Shown here: positions 16,525-23,454 of the stretch, piece after piece | How the letters are laid out: the number at the start of each line of letters is the position of its first letter | Position numbering within the stretch: position 1 is the stretch's first letter | Source: CAYXRK01 sp964467615 | GTDB lineage: Bacteria > Hydrogenedentota > Hydrogenedentia > Hydrogenedentales > GCA-2746185 | Assembly (NCBI GenBank): GCA_964467615.1 | Contig: CAYXRK010000064.1 | Coordinates: forward strand, 1 to 23,556 | Length of the DNA stretch: 23,556 bases | Reading direction: 5' to 3' | The notes under the pieces: generated by a model | The model's database searches: none | What the model was told of the DNA's origin: nothing | The model's input: the letters and a program-made list of their open reading frames with translations, nothing else | Position numbers and translations under genes: made by a program

Positions 16525-17604
16525 ATGGCCAGCAACATCAACATCAAAGAACTCCTGACAAAAATGATCCAACTCGGGGCAAGCGACTTGCACATCGTCG
16601 TTGGCGTGCCTCCCGTCATTCGGCTCCACGGCCATATTGAACAGCTCCCCGGGTATCCCAAGCTTAAGCCGGAGGATACTCAAGAAATCATCTACTCGGT
16701 CATGAACGAAACTCAGGTTGCTGAGTTTGAAGAGACCAAGGAGTGCGATCTCTCGTTCGGCATTCAGGGCGTCAGCCGTTTTCGCCTGAACGTCTACCGA
16801 GATCGCGGTTCGGTCGTCTCCGCGTTCCGCGCCATTCCGTTCGAGATCAAGACCTTCGAAGAACTCGGGCTTCCCAAAGTGGTCTCGGAATTCGCCTACA
16901 AACCCTATGGATTGGTCCTCATTTGCGGACCGACCGGATCGGGTAAATCGACCACGCTCGCGTCTATCATCGGCAAAATCAACAACGAACGGCCCGTCCA
17001 CATCATTACCATCGAGGACCCCATCGAATTCCTTCACGAGCATAGGAAAGCCATCGTAAACCAACGAGAGCTTCACGCCGACACACGCTCGTTTGGCGAC
17101 GCGCTGAAGCGTGTACTGCGACAAGACCCAGACGTAATTCTCATCGGCGAAATGCGCGACAAGGAAACGATCCTGTCCGCCCTCACCGTCGCCGAGACCG
17201 GCCACTTGGCGTTCGCGACTCTCCATACGAACGACGCGCTACAAACCATGAACCGTATCATCGACGTCTTCCCCGCCGAGCAACAAGACCAGGTGCGGAC
17301 GCAGTTGTCCTTCGTGCTCGAGGGCGTCCTCGTCCAACAACTACTGCCGAGATCCGACGGGCAAGGACGCGCAATGGCCTTGGAAATCATGGTGCCCAAT
17401 CCGGCCATTCGCGCGCTCATCCGTTCCGAAAAACTCGAGCAGATACCGTCGATGATCGAAATCGGCGCCGGCGATGGAATGATGACCATGAACCAGTCGC
17501 TGTATAGGCTAATGCGCCGCAATATCATTACGATGGACCTGGCGCTGAAACGAAGCTCGAACCCCGAAGGGCTCCAGCGTCTCATCGAAAAAGGCGGCAT
17601 GTAG
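16525..17604 (+). CDS. pilT: Type IV pilus retraction ATPase PilT
   Basis: A 359-residue hexameric retraction ATPase, the usual PilT length. The N-terminal PAS-like domain has ASDLHIVVGVPPVIRLHG, the standard PilT opening. Walker A GPTGSGKS is at about 135-142, the Asp box at ITIEDPIEFLH, Walker B at VILIGEMRDKETI (about 203-215) and the His box at TGHLAFATLHTNDA. The C-terminal AIRNLIRE-type motif needed for retraction is present as AIRALIRSEK at about 294. GGAG lies 6 bases before the ATG. It follows pilB and precedes pilS by 42 bases, so the four pil genes probably form one transcript. pilC, often found between pilT and pilS, is missing. Confidence 0.97.
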   Translation: MASNINIKELLTKMIQLGASDLHIVVGVPPVIRLHGHIEQLPGYPKLKPEDTQEIIYSVMNETQVAEFEETKECDLSFGIQGVSRFRLNVYRDRGSVVSAFRAIPFEIKTFEELGLPKVVSEFAYKPYGLVLICGPTGSGKSTTLASIIGKINNERPVHIITIEDPIEFLHEHRKAIVNQRELHADTRSFGDALKRVLRQDPDVILIGEMRDKETILSALTVAETGHLAFATLHTNDALQTMNRIIDVFPAEQQDQVRTQLSFVLEGVLVQQLLPRSDGQGRAMALEIMVPNPAIRALIRSEKLEQIPSMIEIGAGDGMMTMNQSLYRLMRRNIITMDLALKRSSNPEGLQRLIEKGGM

Positions 17605-17646
17605 CGCCGCAAGCGTCGAGTATGCCTTCGGCACGAGGAAACGGCC

Positions 17647-19266
17647 ATGATGCGAGCCGTAGGCCCGCCGCAGGGATACGAAGGACCTGAATCGTGGCTG
17701 CGGTACAGCGCGCTGTCCCGTTTCGCGGTCGTCGCATTTGTCACGACCGGCGCGGCTTTTATTGGTGGCGCGATTGATGCGGGCTGGTTCGTCCTCCTTT
17801 ACGTTCTCTGGTTTGGCCCAAGCCTACTGTATCTGCGCACCCTCTACCAACGTAAGACCGTTGGCCCGCGCGTCACCTGGCTCCAAATACTCGTCGACTT
17901 CACCGTAGTCGCAATCACCGTTTCTTCCACTCACGGCCCCACTAGTTTCTTCACCTTCATCTTTGTCATCGTCGTGCTCGAGGCCGGTGTGCTTTTGGGC
18001 ATCCGGCAAGGGTTCGCCATCGCCACCGCGTCGTCGTTACTCATGGCGGCCCTTTTCCTGTGGCACTACATCCTCGACGCGGCACCGACCGGATCCACGG
18101 TCCCGTCCGGTGTCAGCACTTTTGAACAGTGGTATAACTTCGTCGTCCAATGCCTGGCGTACTACCTTACCGCGTTCATCTCCGGATACTGGAACCAGCG
18201 GATGCATCGCATGCAGCAGTTCCAGCGCGAAATCCTCGACAACATGAACAGTGGGTTCCTCATTACCGACTCGACCGGCTACGTCGTTATTCAAAACAAG
18301 GCCGCGGATCGGATTCTCGATCTACAACGTGGCGCCACGATCGGCAGGCCGGTCTCCGAGATCCTTAAGGTGGCCTCGGGCGGCGAATGCCCGGTTGTCA
18401 CCGCGCTTCGCACGGGCGGCGACTTTACGAGCTACGAGTTTCGCGCTCGCACGGCGTCGGGACGAACGTGCCTCATCGGGCTTACGACAAATCGAATTAA
18501 GGACCCCGACGGTGACGTGCGCGGCCTTATCGCATCGTTCACCGATCTGACACTTATGGACGAAATGCGTCTAGAAATGCGCCGCCAAGATCGAATGGCC
18601 GTGGTGGGCGAGTTGGCCGCGGGCCTCGCGCATGAAATCCGGAACCCCGTCGCGGTCATACGCGGCGCCGTCGATGAAATGCAAACGGCCAAAGAGCAAG
18701 ACCCGATGGCGAGGAAGCTCCAGGCTATCGCCCTGCGGGAGTCCGACCATCTGAACGAAATTGTCTCCGGCTTTCTCGACTTCGCCCGTCAGCCCGAACT
18801 CAAGCGCGAGACCTTCGACCTGCGGGTAGTCGTCGGCGAAGTCCGCGAGCTCGTCGAGCGCGAGCACGCGAGGAACGGCCACCTCGTCGTGCGGTCAGAT
18901 TCACCAGAGACGCCATGCTTCGTTTCGGGCGATGCGTCGAAAATCCGCCAAGTGTGCGTGAATCTGGGCAAGAACGCCGTCGAGGCGATGCGTGGCGACG
19001 GAACGTTGACGATCACGCTGCGTAACGGCGCAGGGCCGATTGAACTACTCTTCGAGGACGACGGCCCCGGTATTCCGCCCGACTCGGTGGACCGGATTTT
19101 CGAGCCCTTCTTCACGACCAAAAATTCGGGCGTCGGCATGGGGTTGGCCGTATGCGCGCGCATCATCACCGCGCACGACGGGACGATTAGCGCCGCCACG
19201 CGAGAGGGAGGTGGCGGGGTGATTCTCGTCCGTTTGCCTGAGGCCCACGAAGAGGAAAAGCCATGA
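17647..19266 (+). CDS. pilS: PilS-type sensor histidine kinase
   Basis: A 539-residue membrane histidine kinase. The first 190 residues hold about six hydrophobic segments (for example ALSRFAVVAFVTTGAAFIGG and FFTFIFVIVVLEAGVLLGI), as in PilS, which senses pilin in the membrane. A PAS domain lies at about 195-305 (ILDNMNSGFLITDSTGYVV). The HisKA phosphoacceptor is H329 in LAHEIRNPVAVIRG. The HATPase region has the N box NLGKNAVEAM, G1 EDDGPGIPPDSVDRIFEPFF and G2 GVGMGLAVCARII. AGGA about 8 bases before the ATG supports the start. The stop overlaps pilR in ATGA, so kinase and regulator are translationally coupled. The name rests on topology and context; a generic NtrB-like kinase is the alternative. 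Confidence 0.9.
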   Translation: MMRAVGPPQGYEGPESWLRYSALSRFAVVAFVTTGAAFIGGAIDAGWFVLLYVLWFGPSLLYLRTLYQRKTVGPRVTWLQILVDFTVVAITVSSTHGPTSFFTFIFVIVVLEAGVLLGIRQGFAIATASSLLMAALFLWHYILDAAPTGSTVPSGVSTFEQWYNFVVQCLAYYLTAFISGYWNQRMHRMQQFQREILDNMNSGFLITDSTGYVVIQNKAADRILDLQRGATIGRPVSEILKVASGGECPVVTALRTGGDFTSYEFRARTASGRTCLIGLTTNRIKDPDGDVRGLIASFTDLTLMDEMRLEMRRQDRMAVVGELAAGLAHEIRNPVAVIRGAVDEMQTAKEQDPMARKLQAIALRESDHLNEIVSGFLDFARQPELKRETFDLRVVVGEVRELVEREHARNGHLVVRSDSPETPCFVSGDASKIRQVCVNLGKNAVEAMRGDGTLTITLRNGAGPIELLFEDDGPGIPPDSVDRIFEPFFTTKNSGVGMGLAVCARIITAHDGTISAATREGGGGVILVRLPEAHEEEKP

Positions 19267-20664
19267 GCGGCCGCCCGCGAGTTCTTGTTATGGACGACGA
19301 ACTGAGCATGCGCGAGCTACTCGAGATCGTGCTCGGTAACGACGGCTACGAGGTAAGGACGGCGCCCGATGTGGCGTCAGCGCGCGATTTGTTAATGAAG
19401 GAGTCATTCGACGCGGTCATCACCGACCTCCGTATTGGCACGGAGCGCAACGCCGGCATGCAATTGCTCACGTGGACTGGCGAGCACGCCCGTTCGACTC
19501 CCGTGATCATGATCACCGCGCACGGGTCGGTCGAGTCCGCCATTGACGCGATGAAACGCGGCGCGGCCGACTACATTCTAAAGCCCTTTAAGAACGACGA
19601 GATTCGTCTGCTCGTCCGCAGAGCGATCGAACAGCGGGATCTTCGGCGCGAGAACCAGGCCCTGCGCAACGACCAATCCAAGCGCGGCCGGCTCGACAAC
19701 ATGATCGGCAACANNNNNNNNNNAGCGCGTACGCGAGATGGTCCGGCGCGTTGCCTCGCTGCCGAGCACCATTGCGATCCACGGCGAAAGCGGCACGGGA
19801 AAAGAACTCGTGGCCCGAGGCATTCACGAACTCAGCGGCCGCGCCGCCAAACCGTTCGTCGCCATCAACTGCGGAGGGATTCCAGAGAACCTCCTGGAGA
19901 GCGAACTATTTGGCCACCGAAGAGGCGCGTTCACCGGCGCGATCGACGACAAAGAAGGCCTGTTCGTTACCGCCGATGGCGGGACCTTGTTCCTGGATGA
20001 GATAGGCGAGATGCCGCTCGCACTCCAGGTAAAACTCCTGCGCGTGCTCGACAACAACGAGGTGATGCCGGTCGGTGGCACCGCGTCATTTAAGGTTGAC
20101 GTGCATATCGTCTCCGCGACTAACCGCGACCTCGAGAAAATGGCCCAAGAAGGCGGATTCCGCGAGGACCTCTATTACCGGCTCAACGTGATACCGATCT
20201 ATGTCCCGGCGTTGCGCGAACGCGCCGACGACATTCCCCTGCTCGCGCGCCATTTCATCGAGAGCCACGCACAACGCCTCTCGAGACCCCGGTCGTTGCT
20301 TTCCGACCGAGCCGTCCGCGCTCTGACTGCCTACGATTGGCCCGGTAACGTGAGGGAACTACAGAACGTCATGGAACGGGCCGTGGCGCTGTCTTCCGGC
20401 AAAGAAATCGGGACGGATGACCTGCCGAGGAACGTGCAACTCGCAACGACTCGTCCGGCGCCGGTGATAAGCGACCTTCCCCCCGATGGTATCGACCTCG
20501 AGAAATTAGTCGCGGACACCGAAATTCGCCTGATACGGCAGGCCCTTGAGAAGGCCCGCCACAACCAAACGCGCGCGGCGAAACTATTGCGCCTGTCCCC
20601 GCGAACGCTGCGCTATCGGCTCCAAAAGTACGGACTGGACGCCGAGCAATCCACTGGTTCGTAA
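19263..20664 (+). CDS. pilR: PilR-type sigma-54-dependent response regulator (interrupted by assembly gap)
   Basis: An NtrC-family regulator expected to be about 467 residues. The receiver domain has the acidic pair D11-D12, phosphoacceptor D55 in VITDLRIG, TAHGS and the lysine in ILKPFKN. The AAA+ domain has Walker A GESGTGKE, the sigma-54 contact loop GAFTGA, Walker B GGTLFLDEIGEM and the arginine-rich NPWN-like region FREDLYYRLNVIP. A Fis-type helix-turn-helix ends the protein (NQTRAAKLLRLSPRTLRYRL). Ten Ns at 19714-19723 split it into two frames: the upstream part reads to MIGN and the downstream part resumes with RVREMVRRVASLP. The frame break comes from the gap length, not evidence of a mutation. 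It is coupled to pilS and by analogy would activate sigma-54 promoters such as that of pilA, absent here. Confidence 0.93.
19714..19723. other. Assembly gap (10 N) inside pilR
   Basis: Ten undefined bases fall at the junction between receiver-AAA+ linker and the AAA+ domain. The base before the gap (A) and the codon after it (NAG) fit the family motif IGNSPAM-x-RV if the true gap is 12 bases, which would restore one reading frame. Confidence 0.95.
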
Positions 20665-20666
20665 GC

Positions 20667-20707
20667 AAAACGCGGGAGACGCCGACCCATCGGTCCCGTC
20701 TCCCGCG
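20667..20707 (-). terminator. Terminator hairpin between pilR and aldo/keto reductase
   Basis: Inverted repeat CGCGGGAGACG (20671-20681) and CGTCTCCCGCG (20697-20707), with an inner CCGA/TCGG stem. Read on the minus strand it lies 24 bases after the aldo/keto reductase stop and is followed by TTTTG, a good intrinsic terminator for that gene. On the plus strand it starts 7 bases after the pilR stop but is followed by AAACAA, so it would be weak in that direction. Confidence 0.75.
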
Positions 20708-20730
20708 AAACAACCCTGTGAATCCGTCGT

Positions 20731-21777
20731 CTAAGCGAAATAAGTGTGTGCCGTGCGCGCAGCCGCGATGTTCGCCTCGAAGTGCTTGAAATTCACCATG
20801 TCCGAATTCATCACATCGACACCGTGCCCCAGCACATAAGCGTATGAGCGCTGGAACGGCGAGAGCGGCGACTGGAGAAACTTCTCGTCGTAGTATTTGT
20901 CGTAGAAGTCCGCCCGCTCGCTCTTGTCGTCGAATTCGCTCGATCCGGTATATGGCGCCTTCGCGAGATACAACGCCGCCTTCATGCCGATGAGGCCGAT
21001 GCCGGCATTCCGCGCCCGATCCAGGACCGGACGTAACCCCACCAGACCGCCCTCGCTCTCCGCCGGTTTCATCTGGCTCAGGTCGAACCACCCCGCCGGT
21101 GTAATAGCGATCATCGCAAGGCTGAACCTTCCTGTCTCGATCGCCGCCTCGAGGCAGGCCTGCTGATTCGTGTGGGTGCTGATGCCGAAATGCCCGACTT
21201 TGCCCGCCGCCTTCGCCGTGCTGAACGCGTTGTGCAGCTCGTCACTGCGGACGATTTCCGGGTCCTGCACGCCCATTAGGTAATAGGCGTCCACGTAGTC
21301 CGATCCGAGGTCTTTCAAACTTTGGTCGAGCAACCTGGACCAATACTCCGCATACGCCTTGGCCTCGGCGACGTTGAGCACCGGATCGTTCCCACGAAAC
21401 CGGATGCCCTCGCGCACCATCGCCTTCGACGTGACCCAAATCTCGCCCCGGTGCCGCTTGTAAAACTCCGCGAGATTGCGCTCCGCGCCCTTGTAGTAGA
21501 CGTCGGTGCCCATGTCATAGAAGTTGAGGCCGTTCTCGAACGCCTCCTCGAGCAGCCGCACGCCCCGACCCCCGAGCAACGCCGACCCGCCGCCAAACAC
21601 CATCCGGCTGCACAGAAACTTCGTCTTACCCAGTTGCCGGTACGCCATCTTGTCCGGCCGTTCGTTGCGGTGATCCAGACCATCGCCCGCATCCTGCGCC
21701 GACGCCCGCCCGCCCAGCACCGCCGAGCCCATCACCGCAGCCGAAGCCGCCAAAAAACCTCTCCGATTCGTCTCCAT
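20731..21777 (-). CDS. Tat-exported aldo/keto reductase family protein
   Basis: A 348-residue aldo/keto reductase with a twin-arginine signal (NRRGFLAASAAVMGSAVLGG, likely cleaved near RASAQ), so it is probably exported folded with its cofactor. The AKR barrel starts at MAYRQLGKTKFLCSRMVFGGG. Of the catalytic tetrad, D88 (NFYDMGTD), Y94 or Y95 and K118 (WVTSKAM) are present. The usual histidine of the LLHxxD motif is replaced by M168 in YYLMGVQD. The C-terminal half has GHFGISTHTN and GLIGMKAALYLAK, as in Tat-AKRs common in Planctomycetes-like bacteria. AAGGGGAG precedes the ATG, and a TATACT -10-like box lies 29 bases upstream. It stands alone, converging on pilR with a shared terminator. 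The substrate is unknown; cofactor use is inferred from the family. Confidence 0.9.
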   Translation of the reverse strand: METNRRGFLAASAAVMGSAVLGGRASAQDAGDGLDHRNERPDKMAYRQLGKTKFLCSRMVFGGGSALLGGRGVRLLEEAFENGLNFYDMGTDVYYKGAERNLAEFYKRHRGEIWVTSKAMVREGIRFRGNDPVLNVAEAKAYAEYWSRLLDQSLKDLGSDYVDAYYLMGVQDPEIVRSDELHNAFSTAKAAGKVGHFGISTHTNQQACLEAAIETGRFSLAMIAITPAGWFDLSQMKPAESEGGLVGLRPVLDRARNAGIGLIGMKAALYLAKAPYTGSSEFDDKSERADFYDKYYDEKFLQSPLSPFQRSYAYVLGHGVDVMNSDMVNFKHFEANIAAARTAHTYFA

Positions 21778-21805
21778 CGCATCTCCCCTTAGTCAAACCT
21801 CTCCC

Positions 21806-21811
21806 AGTATA
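21806..21811 (-). promoter_or_regulatory. Candidate -10 element for aldo/keto reductase
   Basis: TATACT on the minus strand, 29 bases before the ATG. No good -35 hexamer is visible. The same hexamer precedes the PH-domain operon and the TcmP-like gene, which makes it a plausible local consensus. Confidence 0.35.
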
Positions 21812-21913
21812 ACCCCAAGCCCGGCGAAATCCCTCCCGATGGCCCTGACGATTCACGACTTTCATTGCGCGATACGACGAGCCTTGGCCGTCGAAGACAA
21901 CTGGGCGAAACGA

Positions 21914-21942
21914 TTGAGATAGCGGTCTGCCTCCGTTATTCT
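21914..21942 (+). promoter_or_regulatory. Promoter of DUF4258/DUF2283 pair
   Basis: TTGAGA (21914-21919), a 17-base spacer and TATTCT (21937-21942) match the housekeeping consensus well. The start of transcription would lie near 21949, giving a 27-base leader before the DUF4258 gene. The same hexamers with the same spacing precede the ribbon-helix-helix gene. Confidence 0.6.
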
Positions 21943-21975
21943 TAGGTTACAGGTTCGTTTTTCTGCATCTCGGTG

Positions 21976-22233
21976 ATGAAAAAGAAGCGATGGCCAGATT
22001 GGTGGACCTGGGAAATTGAACTCAGTTCGCATCTGCTCAAGCGGATGCAGGATCGGGGGTACAACGAAGTCGAACTCAGGGCCATGCTTCAAAAGGCGGA
22101 CGAAGTTCGGCGTGATATTGAGGACGGACGTTGGATTATTGAGACTATGCACCGGCGCCGAATGTGGGAAGTAGTTGTGGAACCCGACGTCGATGCGGCG
22201 GTACTGGTTGTCGTAACCGCCTATTCGGTATGA
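21976..22233 (+). CDS. DUF4258 protein, putative RelE-like toxin
   Basis: An 85-residue DUF4258 protein. The family pattern is visible: SSHLLKRMQDRGYNEVELRA in the N-terminal helix region, a central IEDGRWIIETMHRRRMWEVV strand pair, and a C-terminal hydrophobic AAVLVVVTAYSV. DUF4258 is distantly related to RelE/PBECR-type small nucleases and often pairs with a small antitoxin. The ATG at 21976 is used; a GTG one codon upstream is the alternative, and neither has a strong ribosome binding site. A DUF2283 gene follows after 10 bases. Toxin activity is inferred. Confidence 0.8.
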   Translation: MKKKRWPDWWTWEIELSSHLLKRMQDRGYNEVELRAMLQKADEVRRDIEDGRWIIETMHRRRMWEVVVEPDVDAAVLVVVTAYSV

Positions 22234-22243
22234 GACTCATAGC

Positions 22244-22513
22244 ATGAAAGAAGCATATCTAGAGGTAACGTACCGGCAAGGCCGTCCAATCGCCGCGTAC
22301 ATGTATCTTCCACGGCGGTCCGGGGACAAAAGTTGCCGCACCGCAGTTGCCGATCCCGATCTCGTGATTGACTTCAATCGCCAAGGTGCGCCCATCGGCA
22401 TCGAGATCACCGCCCCCCGAAAGGTGACCGTCACGTCCCTAAATAGGGTCCTGCGCGGTCTCGGACTCCCCCCCGTAACGAGAGCGGATATCGCCCCTCT
22501 AAGGGCGGCGTAG
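22244..22513 (+). CDS. DUF2283 protein, putative antitoxin
   Basis: An 89-residue DUF2283-like protein. It has YLEVTYRQGRPIAAYMYLP at the N-terminus and the central DPDLVIDFNRQGAPIGIEIT, matching the strand-D-x-x-G-strand core. The C-terminus, VTVTSLNRVLRGLGLPPVT, looks helical and is longer than in the 69-residue DUF2283 protein at 5965-6174. It lies 10 bases after the DUF4258 gene in the same operon. Antitoxin function is inferred from neighbourhood. Confidence 0.78.
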   Translation: MKEAYLEVTYRQGRPIAAYMYLPRRSGDKSCRTAVADPDLVIDFNRQGAPIGIEITAPRKVTVTSLNRVLRGLGLPPVTRADIAPLRAA

Positions 22514-22588
22514 TCGCGTCGCGAGCGCCGGCTATCTCTCCATCAGTCGCGCGGCGTGTGATGAGTCGGTGCATGTCGATTCCGATAA

Positions 22589-22617
22589 TTGAGCTTCGGA
22601 CCAGCCGTTGTTATTCT
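22589..22617 (+). promoter_or_regulatory. Promoter of ribbon-helix-helix gene
   Basis: TTGAGC (22589-22594), a 17-base spacer and TATTCT (22612-22617) lie 39 bases before the ATG of the CopG-like gene. Spacing and hexamers match the promoter at 21914-21942. Confidence 0.55.
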
Positions 22618-22656
22618 GAAGACCAAGAATCCATTCCGAAGGATCGGAGGCCCCAA

Positions 22657-22851
22657 ATGGCCAAGACCGTCACATTGCAATTGGATGAAAAGACCTACCG
22701 CCTATTCCGACGTTTGGCCGAGGACGATAATCGGCCTCTGCCGAATTTCATCGAGAACGCGGCGAGGCGGTACGTTGAGGAAAGTGAATTCGCCGATTCG
22801 TTCGAGATGGCCGAAATCGCGGGCAACGCAGCGCTAAACCGCGACCTGTGA
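22657..22851 (+). CDS. CopG-like ribbon-helix-helix protein, orphan antitoxin
   Basis: A 64-residue protein resembling CopG-family DNA-binding antitoxins: KTVTLQLDEKTYRLFRRLAE forms the ribbon and first helix, and LPNFIENAARRYVEESEFAD the second helix and tail. The start is set by GGAGG 6 bases before the ATG; the longer frame from 22558 lacks this and crosses the promoter. The product ends at NRDL, where relatives usually continue with a K/E-D-rich tail. Such a tail, EKDIEARR, is readable in the +1 frame right after the stop, so the gene may be frameshifted. No RelE/ParE toxin gene follows. Function by family: autorepressor and antitoxin. Confidence 0.75.
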   Translation: MAKTVTLQLDEKTYRLFRRLAEDDNRPLPNFIENAARRYVEESEFADSFEMAEIAGNAALNRDL

Positions 22852-22944
22852 AAAGGACATCGAGGCGCGGCGCAACAGCGCGGGCGTTTCGTTGAAGATC
22901 TACCGCTTTTTTGAGACCGACACATTCATATGCAGTCTTAGGCA

Positions 22945-23226
22945 ATGGATAAATTGGAAGCGAGACGAATCCTGAGCGCGTATCTAGCGCCGTTCGAATC
23001 TCGCACGTACGATGAACTCGCCGCACTCGTGGAATCTAAATACCACGAAACGATTGAAGCCCACGGCGAAAGCGGAACTTGGTACCAAATTGAACTACAG
23101 GCCTTTTGGGACGACAAACCGGGGGGAGCCGTACGTATTCTTGGCTCGATCGATGACGGCGGCATCCGCGCATTCTTTTCGTTGTGCGACGATGTGCTCG
23201 TTTTTAAGCTCGCACCTATTGCATAA
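22945..23226 (+). CDS. Small hypothetical protein
   Basis: A 93-residue soluble protein with no signal peptide or membrane segment. The N-terminal helix EARRILSAYLAPFESRTYDELAAL is followed by a beta-rich part with WYQIELQAFWDDKPGGAVRI and GSIDDGGIRAFFSLCDDVLV. I recall similar small hypotheticals (WDDKPGG and SIDDGG patches) in Planctomycetes-like and Verrucomicrobia genomes, but no function. The ATG has no good ribosome binding site, and an in-frame TAG just upstream rules out an earlier start. It lies between the orphan antitoxin and the interrupted gene near the right edge. Confidence 0.65.
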   Translation: MDKLEARRILSAYLAPFESRTYDELAALVESKYHETIEAHGESGTWYQIELQAFWDDKPGGAVRILGSIDDGGIRAFFSLCDDVLVFKLAPIA

Positions 23227-23250
23227 CCCAAAAAGTAAAACGGACCACCG

Positions 23251-23454
23251 ATGCACATTCCAACCTCCTGGGCCAAAGCCACCGGCGAATGCCAGACGCG
23301 TGACAACCGCAACTTGCGATTCAGCGTGTGGGGTTGGGGAGAGGACGACGCCACCGCGAAGCGGGAAGCGGCCGGACGCCTTCAGCGGTTGCTCCAGCGG
23401 GTCCAACGTGGGGAACCGTTTCCGGACAAGTATGCTTACGGCGTGCGGCCTGTC
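23251..23454 (+). pseudogene. 5' part of a hypothetical gene cut by transposase sequence
   Basis: From the ATG, MHIPTSWAKATGECQTRDN then WGWGEDDATAKREAAGRLQR and RVQRGEPFPDKYAYG resemble the N-terminus of a hypothetical family that normally continues for about 200 residues with a YGxRPxREEI-like segment. Here the similarity stops at about codon 65 (YAYGVRPV), and a different frame then encodes transposase. The frame stays open to the window edge, but its later residues look like out-of-frame translation. The family has no known function to me. Either an insertion/deletion event or an assembly join could explain the break. Confidence 0.6.
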
